A stretch of 64,000 nucleotides of DNA from an uncultured Bacteroidales bacterium (GCA_902776435.1 CACYQB010000007.1:145985-209984), one strand, 5' to 3'; positions 9,881 through 18,792 are shown, counted from the stretch's first letter. The notes: generated from the letters alone by a model not told the origin. Numbers and translations are program-made.

Positions 9881-11869
9881 TCATTCAGGCAGGCTGTCAC
9901 ACTGCGCCAACCACAATCGTGATGACGCATCACTGGGCATACGCCAATCGCCACGAGGCGAGAGCGACACACTACCCACCTTGGGGCCATCGGGCAGACA
10001 TGAGCGCTTAAACTGCTGAGCGAAGAACCTCCGGCAGAAGGTGCGCAGCCACTTCTTGATGGTTGCACTATCATACACTCCCTTGAAAGCCTTGCGGGCC
10101 AACAGATAAAGTTTAGCGGGCGTGAAACCATAGCGCAGCATGTTGAACAGGAAGAAATCATGCAACTCATAGGGACCCACGATGTCCTCGGTCACCTGCA
10201 AGATGGTGCCATCACCTGCTGCAGGCGTCAATTCGGGACTAATGGGCGTGTCGAGCACGTCGAGCAAGGTGTCATGAATGGCCCTGCCGCCAGGAGTGCC
10301 GTCATTCAACGACGAGGCAAACCAGCGCACGAGGTGACGCACAAGCGTCTTGGGGATGCTCACATTGGCATTATACATCGACATGTGGTCGCCATTATAG
10401 GTCGCCCAGCCCAGCGCCAACTCGGACAAGTCGCCTGTACCCAAGACGAGACCGTTCACCTTGTTGGAGAAGTCCATCAAAATCTGGGTACGTTCGCGGG
10501 CTTGGCTGTTCTCGTAGGTCACATCGTGATTAGCCGGGTCATGCTCGATGTCCTTGAAATGCTGGGTCACGGCAGCAGCAATGCTGATTTCGTGCAGAGT
10601 CACACCCAGTGAACGCACCATCGCACAGGCATTGGTATAGGTGCGGTCGGTGGTGCCGAAGCCAGGCATCGTGATGGCGTGGATATCCTTGCGGTCACGA
10701 CCCATGCGGTCAAACGCCCGTACGGCGACCAACAGGGCCAACGTTGAGTCCAAACCTCCCGAAACGCCCACTACAATCGTGGGGATTCCAGTAAAGTCGA
10801 GACGGCGCATGAGGCCCTCGGTCTGGATAGCAATAATTTCCTCACAACGCGAATTCAAGCGGTCGTCCTCGGCGGGGACGAAGGGGAGGCGGCGCACGGG
10901 GCGCATCAGTTCTTCACACTCGTAATCCACGAGGTCTGCCACTGTCATGCCCACATGCTCAAACTGCGTGCCGAACTGTACCATGCTATCGGCAAAACTA
11001 CCATTGACGCGTCGTTCATTCTCGAGTGCGGCCACATCGATATCGGCTATAGACATCTGAGGCTGAGTGGTAAAACGCTGCCCCTCGGCAAGCATCTTGC
11101 CATTCTCCGCAATGACGGCATTACCGCCAAAGACGAGGTCGGTTGTCGACTCGCCATAACCACAAGAGGCATAAACATAGGCAGCAATGCAATGGGCACT
11201 CTGATGCTTGATGAGGTCCATCAGGTAAGTGTGTTTGCCGATGAGTTCATTGCTGGCCGAGAGGTTCACAATCACATTGGCACCATTGATGGCGGCAATG
11301 CTGCTCGGAGGAGCGGGCACCCACAGGTCCTCACAGATCTCGACAGCCACACGAGCGCGTCCGGCGTCAAAAATCATGTGGGTGCCAAAGGGCACTTCTT
11401 CACCTCCCACCATGATCGTATCCTTGCCAGCGATAGCAGTGATATTGCTCGTGGTGAACCAGCGTTTCTCGTAAAATTCCTTGTAGTTGGGGATATAGGT
11501 CTTGGGAACTACCCACATCTCGCCATGATTGATCACCACCGCACAGTTGAACAAGTGACCGCTGCAACGCAAGGGGGCTCCCACCACAAGCATGACGGGA
11601 GTGTCCTTGTAATGGTCACACAGCGAGAGCAACGCCTGTTCGGCCGCGTCCAGCAGCAACTCGTTGCCGAACAAATCGGCACACGTGTAGCCCGTGACAC
11701 ACAATTCCGGGAACGCCACGACGTGAGCGCCCGCCTTGACAGCCTTGTCCAGACTCTCGATGATATGCGTCAAGTTACCCTCAACGTCAGCCACATTGAC
11801 CTGCGGCACAACAGCTGCCACACGCACCAGACCATAATCGGTCACAACCTTGTTATTTATTTTAGCCAT
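9881..11869 (-). CDS. nadE: Glutamine-dependent NAD+ synthetase
   Basis: The 662-residue protein makes NAD+ from nicotinic acid adenine dinucleotide, ATP and glutamine-derived ammonia in the cytoplasm. The N-terminal nitrilase-type amidase has its triad at Glu55 (FPELCVTGY), Lys123 (VPKTYIPNY) and Cys179 (EICEDLW). The C-terminal synthetase has the PP-loop SGGLDST at 370-376 and ends with the conserved FKRSCLPDGPKVGSVSLSPR region. An in-frame ATG 36 bp upstream exists, but it overlaps the -7 box and would lie before the transcript starts. The chosen start MAKINNKV has GAGG five bases upstream. It is full length and probably monocistronic. Confidence 0.96.
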   Translation of the reverse strand: MAKINNKVVTDYGLVRVAAVVPQVNVADVEGNLTHIIESLDKAVKAGAHVVAFPELCVTGYTCADLFGNELLLDAAEQALLSLCDHYKDTPVMLVVGAPLRCSGHLFNCAVVINHGEMWVVPKTYIPNYKEFYEKRWFTTSNITAIAGKDTIMVGGEEVPFGTHMIFDAGRARVAVEICEDLWVPAPPSSIAAINGANVIVNLSASNELIGKHTYLMDLIKHQSAHCIAAYVYASCGYGESTTDLVFGGNAVIAENGKMLAEGQRFTTQPQMSIADIDVAALENERRVNGSFADSMVQFGTQFEHVGMTVADLVDYECEELMRPVRRLPFVPAEDDRLNSRCEEIIAIQTEGLMRRLDFTGIPTIVVGVSGGLDSTLALLVAVRAFDRMGRDRKDIHAITMPGFGTTDRTYTNACAMVRSLGVTLHEISIAAAVTQHFKDIEHDPANHDVTYENSQARERTQILMDFSNKVNGLVLGTGDLSELALGWATYNGDHMSMYNANVSIPKTLVRHLVRWFASSLNDGTPGGRAIHDTLLDVLDTPISPELTPAAGDGTILQVTEDIVGPYELHDFFLFNMLRYGFTPAKLYLLARKAFKGVYDSATIKKWLRTFCRRFFAQQFKRSCLPDGPKVGSVSLSPRGDWRMPSDASSRLWLAQCDSLPE

Positions 11870-11902
11870 ATCCTCAATTACTTTGATAGACGTTTTAACT
11901 TG

Positions 11903-11910
11903 CAAAGTTA
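11903..11910 (-). promoter_or_regulatory. -7 promoter box of nadE
   Basis: The minus strand reads TAACTTTG here, about 33 bp before the chosen nadE ATG. No clear -33 box was found. The box overlaps the upstream alternative start codon and so helps to decide the gene start. Confidence 0.55.
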
Positions 11911-11961
11911 CGCATTTTCACTGGAAAGCACGCATTTTTTAAGCATTTTCACAATAAAATC

Positions 11962-11992
11962 TTGCACATTTCATCACGCTTCCCTAACTTTG
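11962..11992 (+). promoter_or_regulatory. Promoter of the first small lipoprotein gene
   Basis: TAACTTTG (11985-11992) has TTG (11962-11964) 20 bp upstream, the ideal Bacteroidetes spacing. The lipoprotein ATG follows 31 bp downstream. Confidence 0.7.
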
Positions 11993-12023
11993 TAGCCTTG
12001 AGAAAATACTAAATAGATTGATT

Positions 12024-12494
12024 ATGAAAAATAAACGCATGCATTTGTTTTTGCCATTGCTCATCATCTCACTGGTGACAATAGCCTCGGCTGTAATCTT
12101 CAGTTCGTGTGAACGTGACGATGAGATGGCCCTTATCGACTATTACCTGAACGTCAGTTCCACTGAAAGTATCGGCGTCACTGACGAGGATGAGGAACAG
12201 GGTACAATGGGTCAGCCCAACAGCAATGTATTGGCCAACACCATCTGGAAAATGAAGAAAGCCCTGCGCGACATCTACCCCGAGGCTACAGTCCAGGGCA
12301 ACGACAAGGATGTAGTCACCAGCATCGCCAACATATATAACGAGTACAAAGCCATGTATGGCCACCTCGAGCGCAACACAATTTGCGTTGTCAAGCTCTA
12401 TCGTGTGAGAAAAGTCGATGGCATCATCCGAGATAGCACCCCACTGCAAGTGTACCATTTCGGCGCCATACCTCCGGCCCAGGAACAGCCTTAA
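12024..12494 (+). CDS. Small lipoprotein, paralogue of the gene at 13120
   Basis: The 156-residue product begins MKNKRMHLF, has a hydrophobic signal segment and a lipobox-like FSSC at about residues 27-30, and then CERDDEMALIDYYL. It is thus a predicted lipoprotein. It aligns with the product of the gene at 13120: LIDYYL after the Cys, M-KA--YP---QGND in the middle, and GIIR-S--L--Y-F near the end. I do not recognise a named family. A TTG codon 6 bp upstream could be read as a start, but the ATG is preferred. It has its own promoter and is followed by a hairpin terminator, so it is a separate unit from the dockerin gene next door. Confidence 0.75.
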   Translation: MKNKRMHLFLPLLIISLVTIASAVIFSSCERDDEMALIDYYLNVSSTESIGVTDEDEEQGTMGQPNSNVLANTIWKMKKALRDIYPEATVQGNDKDVVTSIANIYNEYKAMYGHLERNTICVVKLYRVRKVDGIIRDSTPLQVYHFGAIPPAQEQP

Positions 12495-12520
12495 GCTCTA
12501 GGCTTACCGCTGGGGTCGAA

Positions 12521-12558
12521 AAAGAATCATCACGTCGTAAAAACGACAATTCTTTCTT
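12521..12558 (+). terminator. Rho-independent-type terminator after the first lipoprotein gene
   Basis: AAAGAAT (12521-12527) pairs with ATTCTTT (12549-12555), with an inner stem GTCGT/ACGAC around an AAAA loop. The stem ends in a short T-rich run. It overlaps the -33 box of the next promoter. Confidence 0.65.
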
Positions 12559-12587
12559 GCAAATGTGATTTTCATGAATTACCTTTG
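12557..12587 (+). promoter_or_regulatory. Promoter of the small dockerin protein gene
   Basis: TACCTTTG (12580-12587) has TTG (12557-12559) 20 bp upstream. The ATG follows 44 bp downstream. Confidence 0.7.
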
Positions 12588-12631
12588 CAACTGGAAATAA
12601 TTAAAGACTAACTCAATAAAACAAGAACAAT

Positions 12632-12991
12632 ATGAAGAAAATCTTTACTTTACTGTTTTGTGTTGCAGCCTTCTCGTTTGCGACCAGTGCCAACACCAAC
12701 GTTGAATTGGTTGAGCAGTGCATCAACGTGCTGCTGAACAACAATGGTCCCAGCAGGGTTCAGGCTACCGAGGTAAATCCCGTCTTTGACGCCAACCACG
12801 ACGGCGTCATCACGATTGCCGATGTAACCACCCTCATCGACCAGGGTCTTGAGCAGGAAATGGCTAACCACGCTCCTTCTCAGAAGATGGATGTCGATGC
12901 CATCATCGATGAAATCCTCACGAGCGACAAGCCCAAGGCTAACATCGGCGATGTGAACAAGGCCATCGAGCACAACCTGAAACAGGAATAA
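12632..12991 (+). CDS. Small secreted protein with a dockerin-type calcium loop
   Basis: The 119-residue protein has a signal peptide (MKKIFTLLFCVAAFSFATSA) and a dockerin-type repeat at about residues 52-73: DANHDGVITIADVTTLID carries the D-x-N-x-D-G-x-I-x-x-x-D calcium loop. A second, degenerate half is visible as ANIGDVNKAIEHNL near the C-terminus, but it lacks the acidic calcium ligands. There is no catalytic or binding module, so the protein is little more than a secreted half-dockerin. Dockerins bind cohesins on scaffold proteins, and no cohesin is visible in the window. It lies between two paralogous lipoprotein genes and has its own promoter. Confidence 0.75.
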   Translation: MKKIFTLLFCVAAFSFATSANTNVELVEQCINVLLNNNGPSRVQATEVNPVFDANHDGVITIADVTTLIDQGLEQEMANHAPSQKMDVDAIIDEILTSDKPKANIGDVNKAIEHNLKQE

Positions 12992-13031
12992 ACGCATCTT
13001 GCCCAACGACGGCACAGCATTCCTCTAATGG

Positions 13032-13069
13032 CACATCCGCGGCAGCGGCATAACGCTGCGCGAGATGTG
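13032..13069 (+). terminator. GC-rich hairpin between the dockerin and second lipoprotein genes
   Basis: CACATC-GCAGCG pairs with CGCTGC-GATGTG as an interrupted 12-bp stem, followed by a weak T-rich stretch. No clear TAnnTTTG box precedes the next gene, so this could be a leaky terminator that sets the ratio between the two genes. Confidence 0.45.
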
Positions 13070-13119
13070 TTATTGTGGTTTGTTGTCAGTGCTCCAGGCA
13101 TAACAAAAACGACAAAACA

Positions 13120-13569
13120 ATGAAGAGATTGACGAAACGATTTGGTCTGCTGTTATCCATCATGATAATGGCTGGGGCATTGTGTACCCTGACCTCATGC
13201 GGTAACGATGAGCCTGCTAATGGATTGATAGACTATTATTTGGAGGTTGAAGAGCAATTTCTCGTGAATGGGTCAACAGACGGCACGTCGCGTTATGACA
13301 ACCCCATCAACCTGATGAAGGAAGCGATTCAGAAAGCCTACCCCACAAAAACGGAGCAGGGCAATGACCAAGCCGTGATGGCAGCCTGTGACAAAGCCTA
13401 TGAGGATTATGTGAACCTCTACGAGGGAGACTTGCGCGATGAGAATCTGACAGCCCTGGTTCACCTCAAGCGCGTGGTCCGTCGTGGCGGTATCATCAGG
13501 GAGAGCGAGATTCTTAAGTCCTATCAGTTCAACATCAATTACCACGAGGAAGAAGAACCCTCATCGTGA
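13120..13569 (+). CDS. Small lipoprotein, paralogue of the gene at 12024
   Basis: The 149-residue product has a signal peptide with lipobox LTSC (about residues 24-27) and then CGNDEPANGLIDYYLEVEE. It shares with the upstream paralogue the LIDYYL block just after the lipid-modified Cys, the YP---QGND block, and the GIIR-S--L--Y-F end. The acidic C-terminus (HEEEEPSS) is private. A GTG 45 bp upstream opens the same frame, but MKRLTKRFG is the natural signal-peptide start. The family is not recognised. It ends just before a strong bidirectional terminator. Confidence 0.75.
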   Translation: MKRLTKRFGLLLSIMIMAGALCTLTSCGNDEPANGLIDYYLEVEEQFLVNGSTDGTSRYDNPINLMKEAIQKAYPTKTEQGNDQAVMAACDKAYEDYVNLYEGDLRDENLTALVHLKRVVRRGGIIRESEILKSYQFNINYHEEEEPSS

Positions 13570-13590
13570 CATCATCACCTGATAAGACAC

Positions 13591-13625
13591 AAAAGTCGCG
13601 GCAGATTTGGCTTGCCGCGACTTTT
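13591..13625. terminator. Strong bidirectional terminator
   Basis: AAAAGTCGCGGCA and TGCCGCGACTTTT form a perfect 13-bp stem with a 9-nt loop. A/T runs on both sides let it serve both the lipoprotein gene and the convergent DUF1232 gene. Confidence 0.9.
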
Positions 13626-13633
13626 AATTTTAG

Positions 13634-13933
13634 TTACTTGATGAAGGCCAGCATGATGACCCAGCAGAGGGCTAACAGGGCAAACAGCGACGAGAGCATG
13701 TAGAGTTGGCGTCGGATGTAGCGGCGCTCAGGACGCTGGAAACTGCCGTGAGCAAACGTGAATGCTGCCATAAACACCATGAAGTCATCCACATAGCCAA
13801 CTATGCCCTTCTCGTCAAAATCGCCCCTCCAGATGACATAGGCTATGGCTGCCAGAACCAGCAAAACACCAATCACTCGGCAAGCCTTCATGCCTGTCCC
13901 CACTTCCACCTGATTCTTCTCTTTCTTGTCCAT
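13634..13933 (-). CDS. DUF1232 (YkvA-like) small membrane protein
   Basis: The 99-residue product has a hydrophobic stretch (RVIGVLLVLAAIAYVIW), then GYVDDFMVFMAAF, the hallmark of the DUF1232/YkvA family, and a C-terminal hydrophobic segment (LYMLSSLFALLALCWVIMLA). Function is unknown in this family. An upstream ATG at 13964-13966 overlaps the tex stop as ATGA and would add 11 residues. I prefer MDKKEKNQ because the added residues look unrelated to the family, but coupling to tex through the ATGA overlap is possible. It lies in the tail of the tex transcript. Confidence 0.7.
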   Translation of the reverse strand: MDKKEKNQVEVGTGMKACRVIGVLLVLAAIAYVIWRGDFDEKGIVGYVDDFMVFMAAFTFAHGSFQRPERRYIRRQLYMLSSLFALLALCWVIMLAFIK

Positions 13934-13962
13934 ATTCTTGACGTTTGACGTTAATTTACAGT

Positions 13963-16101
13963 TCATTTCGGTTGCTCGATGCCACGCATCGAGAGCGCGA
14001 TGCGGCCACGTTCCATATCAATGCCCGAAACCACAACACGGACGTGCTGATGGACGTGCACCTGCTTGGCAGGAGGCAAGCCACGCTTGGGCATCTGAGA
14101 GACATGGACGAGGCCGTCCTTGTGGATTCCCAGATCGACAAACGCGCCAAACTGCGTCACATTGGTAACGATGCCGTTAAGCTCCATGCCCTCACGCAAA
14201 TCCTTGATGTCGTTCACATTGTCATCAAATTCCCACACCTGAACAGTTGAGCGCGGGTCTCGACCAGGCTTTTCCAACTCGCTCATGATGTCACGCAAGG
14301 TGGGCTCGCCCACGTCCCGGGACAGATAACGGGACAAGTCAATCTTATCGCGCTGCGACTTGTCCTTAATGAGGTCGCCGATGCTACAGCCACAATCACG
14401 CGCCATCTGCTCCACCAGGGCATAACGCTCAGGGTGTACAGCACTGTTGTCCAAGGGATTTTCGCTCTCCGGCACTCTCAGGAATCCTGCAGCCTGTTCA
14501 AATGTCTTAGGCCCCAACTTGGGAACCTTCAACAGTTGCTGCCTTGAGCTGAAATGGCCGTTAGCGGCACGGTAATCGACGATATTTTGGGCCAAGGTGG
14601 GACCTAAGCCGGCAATATAGGTCAGCAACTCCTTGGAAGCCGTGTTGACGTTCACGCCTACACTGTTCACACAACTCTGCACAGTGAAGTCGAGCGCCTC
14701 CTTGAGTCTTGTCTGATCCACGTCGTGCTGATACTGGCCCACGCCGATGGATTTGGGATCAATTTTTACCAGTTCGGCCAAGGGGTCGAGCAATCGGCGG
14801 CCAATAGAGACGGCACCTCGCACGGTCACGTCCTTGTCAGGGAATTCGTCGCGAGCAATCTTGCTGGCGCTATAGATAGATGCTCCGTTCTCGCTCACCA
14901 CATAAACATTCACCTCGCGGCGGTAGCGAATCTTTTTCAAGAACCGCTCCGTCTCACGACTGGCTGTACCGTTGCCCAGGGCTATGGCGTCAATCTTATA
15001 GGCCTCGGTGAGCGACTGGATTTTCTTGGTGGCACCCGCGATATCGTTGTGTGGTGCGGTAGGATATATCACATCGTTGTGCAACAGGTTGCCCTGTTCG
15101 TCCAGGCACACGACCTTGCAGCCGGTGCGGAAGCCTGGGTCAACAGCCAGCACACGCTTGCGGCCCAGCGGTGGAGCAAACAACAGTTGGCGCACATTCT
15201 GGGCAAAAGTCTCAATCGCCTCATCATCGGCTTTTTCCTTGGCAGAGGCCGCAAACTCCGTCTCAATCGAGGGTTTGATTAATCGCTTAAAACTGTCCTC
15301 GGCGGCTTCCTCGACCAGTTGAGAGGCCTCACTATTGCCCTTGACGACTATGCGGGCGATATTGTCCAGCGTACGGTCATCGTTAATCTCGATACCCACC
15401 TTGAGAAAGCCCTCCTTCTCGCCACGGCGGATGGCGAGCAGTTGATGAGACGAGACACGCTTGAGCGGCATCGAGTACTCGTAATAGTTCTCATAATTAC
15501 GTCCCTCAATCTCCTTACCCTTCACAAAATGGGACACCAAGCGGGCATCATACTTGAAACCACGCCTAACGGCACCACGCACCGCTTCGTTCTCGCTCAC
15601 CCACTCGGCAATGATGTCTTGGGCTCCAGCAATGGCGGCATCGATATCGGGCACCTTGTCCCCATCCACAAACCGACGCGCCCTGTCCTCGATATCATCG
15701 CCGCGCTGTGACATGATGATCTTGGCGAGCGGTTCGAGGCCCAATTGACGGGCTGCCTCGGCACGCGTCTTGCGTTTGGGCTTATACGGCAAGTAGATAT
15801 CCTCGAGGGTGGTGGCATCCCAGCAGTTGTTGATACGGTCGGCCAGTTCGGGCGTCAGTTTCTCCTGGGCCTCGATGGTCTTGAGAATCGTGGCACGCCG
15901 TTTTTCGAGTTCACGATAATAGCGCAAGCGCTGGTCTATTGACTGGATAGAGAGTTCGTCGAGGTCACCAGTCGCCTCCTTACGGTAACGGCTGATAAAC
16001 GGGATTGTAGCCCCGTCGTCAAGCAGATTGACGGTTCCTGCCACCTGATTGATGGGAATGTTAAGCTCCTGGGAAATGAGTGTCGAGAGTTGAGTTGCCA
16101 T
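13963..16101 (-). CDS. tex: Tex family RNA-binding transcriptional accessory protein
   Basis: This 712-residue cytoplasmic protein has the full Tex layout. The N-terminal helical part (ISQELNIPINQVAGTVNLLDDG) is followed by the YqgF/RuvX-like nuclease fold around LAVDPGFRTGCKV. Next come tandem helix-hairpin-helix segments (NTASKELLTYIAGLGPTLA, LLKVPKLGPKTFEQAAGF) and a C-terminal S1 RNA-binding domain (MELNGIVTNVTQFGAFVDLG). Tex proteins bind nucleic acids and affect transcription; they are conserved but not well understood. Length is normal. No frameshift is visible. Confidence 0.95.
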   Translation of the reverse strand: MATQLSTLISQELNIPINQVAGTVNLLDDGATIPFISRYRKEATGDLDELSIQSIDQRLRYYRELEKRRATILKTIEAQEKLTPELADRINNCWDATTLEDIYLPYKPKRKTRAEAARQLGLEPLAKIIMSQRGDDIEDRARRFVDGDKVPDIDAAIAGAQDIIAEWVSENEAVRGAVRRGFKYDARLVSHFVKGKEIEGRNYENYYEYSMPLKRVSSHQLLAIRRGEKEGFLKVGIEINDDRTLDNIARIVVKGNSEASQLVEEAAEDSFKRLIKPSIETEFAASAKEKADDEAIETFAQNVRQLLFAPPLGRKRVLAVDPGFRTGCKVVCLDEQGNLLHNDVIYPTAPHNDIAGATKKIQSLTEAYKIDAIALGNGTASRETERFLKKIRYRREVNVYVVSENGASIYSASKIARDEFPDKDVTVRGAVSIGRRLLDPLAELVKIDPKSIGVGQYQHDVDQTRLKEALDFTVQSCVNSVGVNVNTASKELLTYIAGLGPTLAQNIVDYRAANGHFSSRQQLLKVPKLGPKTFEQAAGFLRVPESENPLDNSAVHPERYALVEQMARDCGCSIGDLIKDKSQRDKIDLSRYLSRDVGEPTLRDIMSELEKPGRDPRSTVQVWEFDDNVNDIKDLREGMELNGIVTNVTQFGAFVDLGIHKDGLVHVSQMPKRGLPPAKQVHVHQHVRVVVSGIDMERGRIALSMRGIEQPK

Positions 16102-16143
16102 ATTCAGTTTCTAGTGTTTAGTCTTGCGACCAAAGTTTCCTGT

Positions 16144-17319
16144 TTATTTCTTTTTCTTGAGTGTGATGACGGTAATCTCGGGAGTAGCACCGATGCGCAT
16201 GGGTGGGCCGACCATACCTGTGCCTATATTGACATAGAGCCAACGGTCTCCCTCGTTGTACGCACCGCCCCACTCGGGATAATGGATACTCGCAGGTGAC
16301 CACCGCCAGTTGCCTATCTTTATCATGAATTGCCAGGCGTGGGTGTGACCCGACAGCATCAGGTCGATGTTGCTGTTGGTCAACGTATTGGCGCGCCAAG
16401 CGTAAGGATTGTGCTGCAACAGTATCTTGAAATTGCGGTCATTCAGGCCACTATAAGCACGGGCCAGGTTGCCCCGTTTCTCGCCAACGCGGTCCCCAAA
16501 ATTCTCGGTACCAATCAGCACCATCTGCTCTTCACCACGCTTGATGAGGGCGTAGTCATCGTTGAGCAAATGCCAGCCTGCTGCCTTCTGCAAGTCACAC
16601 AAGGCTTTGCGGTCTGCGAGTTTGGCCTGCTCATCATCCCACGTCACATAATTGTCATAGTCGTGGTTGCCCAGAACGGAGTAAACGCCATCAGGAGCAT
16701 GCAAGGCCGCCAACAAATCGCGATAGGGAAAAGCCTCATTGGTCTCACGACTCACCAGGTCACCCGTGAAACAGATCATATCGGGGTTCAAAGCATTGAT
16801 GGCATCGATCTGTTTCTCAACAATAGCAGTACGGCCGTTATAGGTGCCCAGGTGGGCGTCACTCCACTGCACAATGCGGTAACCGTCAAAGGCCTCGGGC
16901 AAACGGTCGAACTCCAATTCCACCTCACGCACCTCGAGCGTGCCAGGAGTGACAATCGCACCCCACCACATCACGCCGAAGGCTAATGTGGCGACCAGCA
17001 TGCTGCACACTGCCGCCCAGCGGCGCTTCAGCCATCGCCCAATGCCATACACCACCATGCCCAATGCCTTGGGCACAAAGATGGCAAAGAAGGTATAAAG
17101 CATATACTGGCAGGTGACAAAAACGCCATTAGACAATGACGCTTTAGACATGGGCAACACACCGATAGCGATGACCAACGCACCCGCCAACAGAGCCAGA
17201 AATGCGTTGAAACGCATGGCCCAGCGATAGCCATTACGACTCAGTCGACGGCAGATGTATATATCCATGGCGATGCAAAGCACCGCCATGATGATGAGTC
17301 CGACCCAACTGATTTTCAT
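16144..17319 (-). CDS. Membrane-anchored calcineurin-like metallophosphoesterase
   Basis: The 391-residue protein has four or so hydrophobic N-terminal segments (1-22, 38-55, 68-90, 103-122). A calcineurin-type phosphoesterase domain follows, with the metal motifs in order: SDAHLG (Asp154, His156), GDLV (Asp187), GNHDY (217-221) and GHTHAW near residue 348. This resembles the YkuE/YaeI group, which in other bacteria hydrolyses UDP-diacylglucosamine or similar lipids; that substrate is only inference here. It lies between tex and the acyltransferase gene on the same strand, separated from the latter by heptamer repeats. Confidence 0.9.
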   Translation of the reverse strand: MKISWVGLIIMAVLCIAMDIYICRRLSRNGYRWAMRFNAFLALLAGALVIAIGVLPMSKASLSNGVFVTCQYMLYTFFAIFVPKALGMVVYGIGRWLKRRWAAVCSMLVATLAFGVMWWGAIVTPGTLEVREVELEFDRLPEAFDGYRIVQWSDAHLGTYNGRTAIVEKQIDAINALNPDMICFTGDLVSRETNEAFPYRDLLAALHAPDGVYSVLGNHDYDNYVTWDDEQAKLADRKALCDLQKAAGWHLLNDDYALIKRGEEQMVLIGTENFGDRVGEKRGNLARAYSGLNDRNFKILLQHNPYAWRANTLTNSNIDLMLSGHTHAWQFMIKIGNWRWSPASIHYPEWGGAYNEGDRWLYVNIGTGMVGPPMRIGATPEITVITLKKKK

Positions 17320-17373
17320 TCTCCTATAATCTTTTAGCTTAAGGTAATGGGAATAAGGCGGTTTTCCAAAAAT

Positions 17374-17440
17374 CCTAACGTCTAAAACCTTAGTTGTTAG
17401 TCTTCGGACACCTAACGCCTAAAACCTAATGCCTAAAGCC
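17374..17440 (-). repeat. Heptamer array after the acyltransferase stop codon
   Basis: Read in the transcribed direction, the spacer starts right after the stop codon with TTTAGGC, ATTAGGT, TTTAGGC and GTTAGGT units. It continues with GACTAACAACTAAGG and another TTTAGACGTTAGG. It resembles the spacers near batC and moxR. Confidence 0.65.
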
Positions 17441-18622
17441 TTACTTGGTGGCTTCGAGGTAGTTGGTGAGGGGGTTGCTGTACATCTGCAACATCTTGTT
17501 GTACATGTAGAAGCGGTCCGCCTCGCTCAGTTTGATACCCTCGGTCTTGTCAATCTGGCTCGAGAGGTATTGCTCAAACGCCTCACGGTCCTCCTGGGTA
17601 TATTGGTCGGCAAAGTGCTTGTCATCGAACAGGATGTCATGGGCGATGTAGTTGGTCTTGAAGATCTTGTAGTTCTGATGGATGGCATGGTCGATGATGG
17701 CGCACACACGATCCACTTCCAGGAACTTGTCAAGGCCCTCAGGAATCTTGTCGAGCGCCTCGTTGATACAGGGCGTGAAGGCATAGTGTACCTCGCCCTT
17801 GTGGCCGATGATACCCGTTTTCATGCTGATAAGGTCATCCTCGGGAGCCTTGCGCCAATTAGGATTCTTGCTCTTGCACAAGAACTCCTTGGCCTTGAGG
17901 TAATCATTGGGATCATACTCATAACTCAGGGAGATGGGTGCGATATTCAGTTCCTTGAGACTCTCGATAAAGGATTTGTCGCGGTTGCCATAGGCGAGCA
18001 TCTTAATCAGACTCTCCTGGGTGCGGTCGTTGCTGTCCTTGCAGCGGCCTTCACGCTGGGCGATCCATAGCGAGGCATGTTTCTGCTGAACAGCAAAGTG
18101 CATATAGCCCGACAACTGCACTGCGGCAGTCAGCGTCTGGATGCGGCCCAGGTTGCGCTTCACGATGAAACTCTTGTTCAAGCGCACGAGTTTGGTAATC
18201 CAGTCATAGATGAGCAGGTTGTTGCCGATGGCGATTTCGCACGCGTCACGCCCTCCTTTTAGGAGCAGATAGCTGAGTTGTGCCGAGTCGAGCACAATGT
18301 CACGATGGTTGGTGACAAAGGTATAAGGCATCTCCTTGTCCAGATTCTCGATGCCGCTCAGGGTGAGCGTGGTGCCAGTCTTGGCCATCAGTCCTTCTAT
18401 AAAGGGCCTCATTACCTTGACTTGGAACTCATGCTTGGAATTCAGGCCCAGCAGCACATTCTTTAACTGTGAGTACTTGTAGTTAGGCAATGCCATGGCC
18501 ACAATCTTCTGGAAACCTGGTTCCTGAACCAGGATAGTCATTGCAGTCTGGAAATCCTTGTCAGGAATCGGGCAAATGTCCTGATACTCCACTGGAATGG
18601 GTATGTTCTCGTTCTCTATCAT
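17441..18622 (-). CDS. 1-acyl-sn-glycerol-3-phosphate acyltransferase-like (PlsC/PlsB superfamily)
   Basis: The 393-residue protein carries the acyltransferase signature blocks. The His motif is TNHRDIVLDS (His106), with an Asp six residues after the His rather than at the classical HX4D distance. The second block is FIVKRNLGR (about 152-160) and the third is IAQREGRCKDS, equivalent to FPEGTRS. There is no clear transmembrane helix, so it would be a peripheral membrane enzyme acylating a glycerophosphate-type acceptor. It is longer than standard PlsC, as in a Bacteroidetes subgroup annotated generically as acyltransferase. The promoter lies 70 bp upstream. Confidence 0.8.
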   Translation of the reverse strand: MIENENIPIPVEYQDICPIPDKDFQTAMTILVQEPGFQKIVAMALPNYKYSQLKNVLLGLNSKHEFQVKVMRPFIEGLMAKTGTTLTLSGIENLDKEMPYTFVTNHRDIVLDSAQLSYLLLKGGRDACEIAIGNNLLIYDWITKLVRLNKSFIVKRNLGRIQTLTAAVQLSGYMHFAVQQKHASLWIAQREGRCKDSNDRTQESLIKMLAYGNRDKSFIESLKELNIAPISLSYEYDPNDYLKAKEFLCKSKNPNWRKAPEDDLISMKTGIIGHKGEVHYAFTPCINEALDKIPEGLDKFLEVDRVCAIIDHAIHQNYKIFKTNYIAHDILFDDKHFADQYTQEDREAFEQYLSSQIDKTEGIKLSEADRFYMYNKMLQMYSNPLTNYLEATK

Positions 18623-18691
18623 AGTGGTTTGAGTGATTTAGTGGAGACGCATGGCGCCCCGCAGGTTTATTGTCTATTCTTCTTCAAACCA

Positions 18692-18722
18692 CAAAGATAG
18701 TAAATCTCTCAGAAAACGCCAA
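18692..18722 (-). promoter_or_regulatory. Promoter of the acyltransferase gene
   Basis: The minus strand reads TATCTTTG (18692-18699) with TTG (18720-18722) 20 bp upstream, an ideal pair. Confidence 0.7.
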
Positions 18723-18792
18723 TTTTCTCTTTGCTTTTTCTAAATAATTACTTCGTATCAAGATTGTGTGAGCAGTTTAACACCTTCAACGG

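Noticed and set aside
10955-11995. 346-residue rightward open frame
   Set aside because: It lies antisense to nadE, whose motifs are unmistakable. The antisense product shows no family signature or compositional logic.
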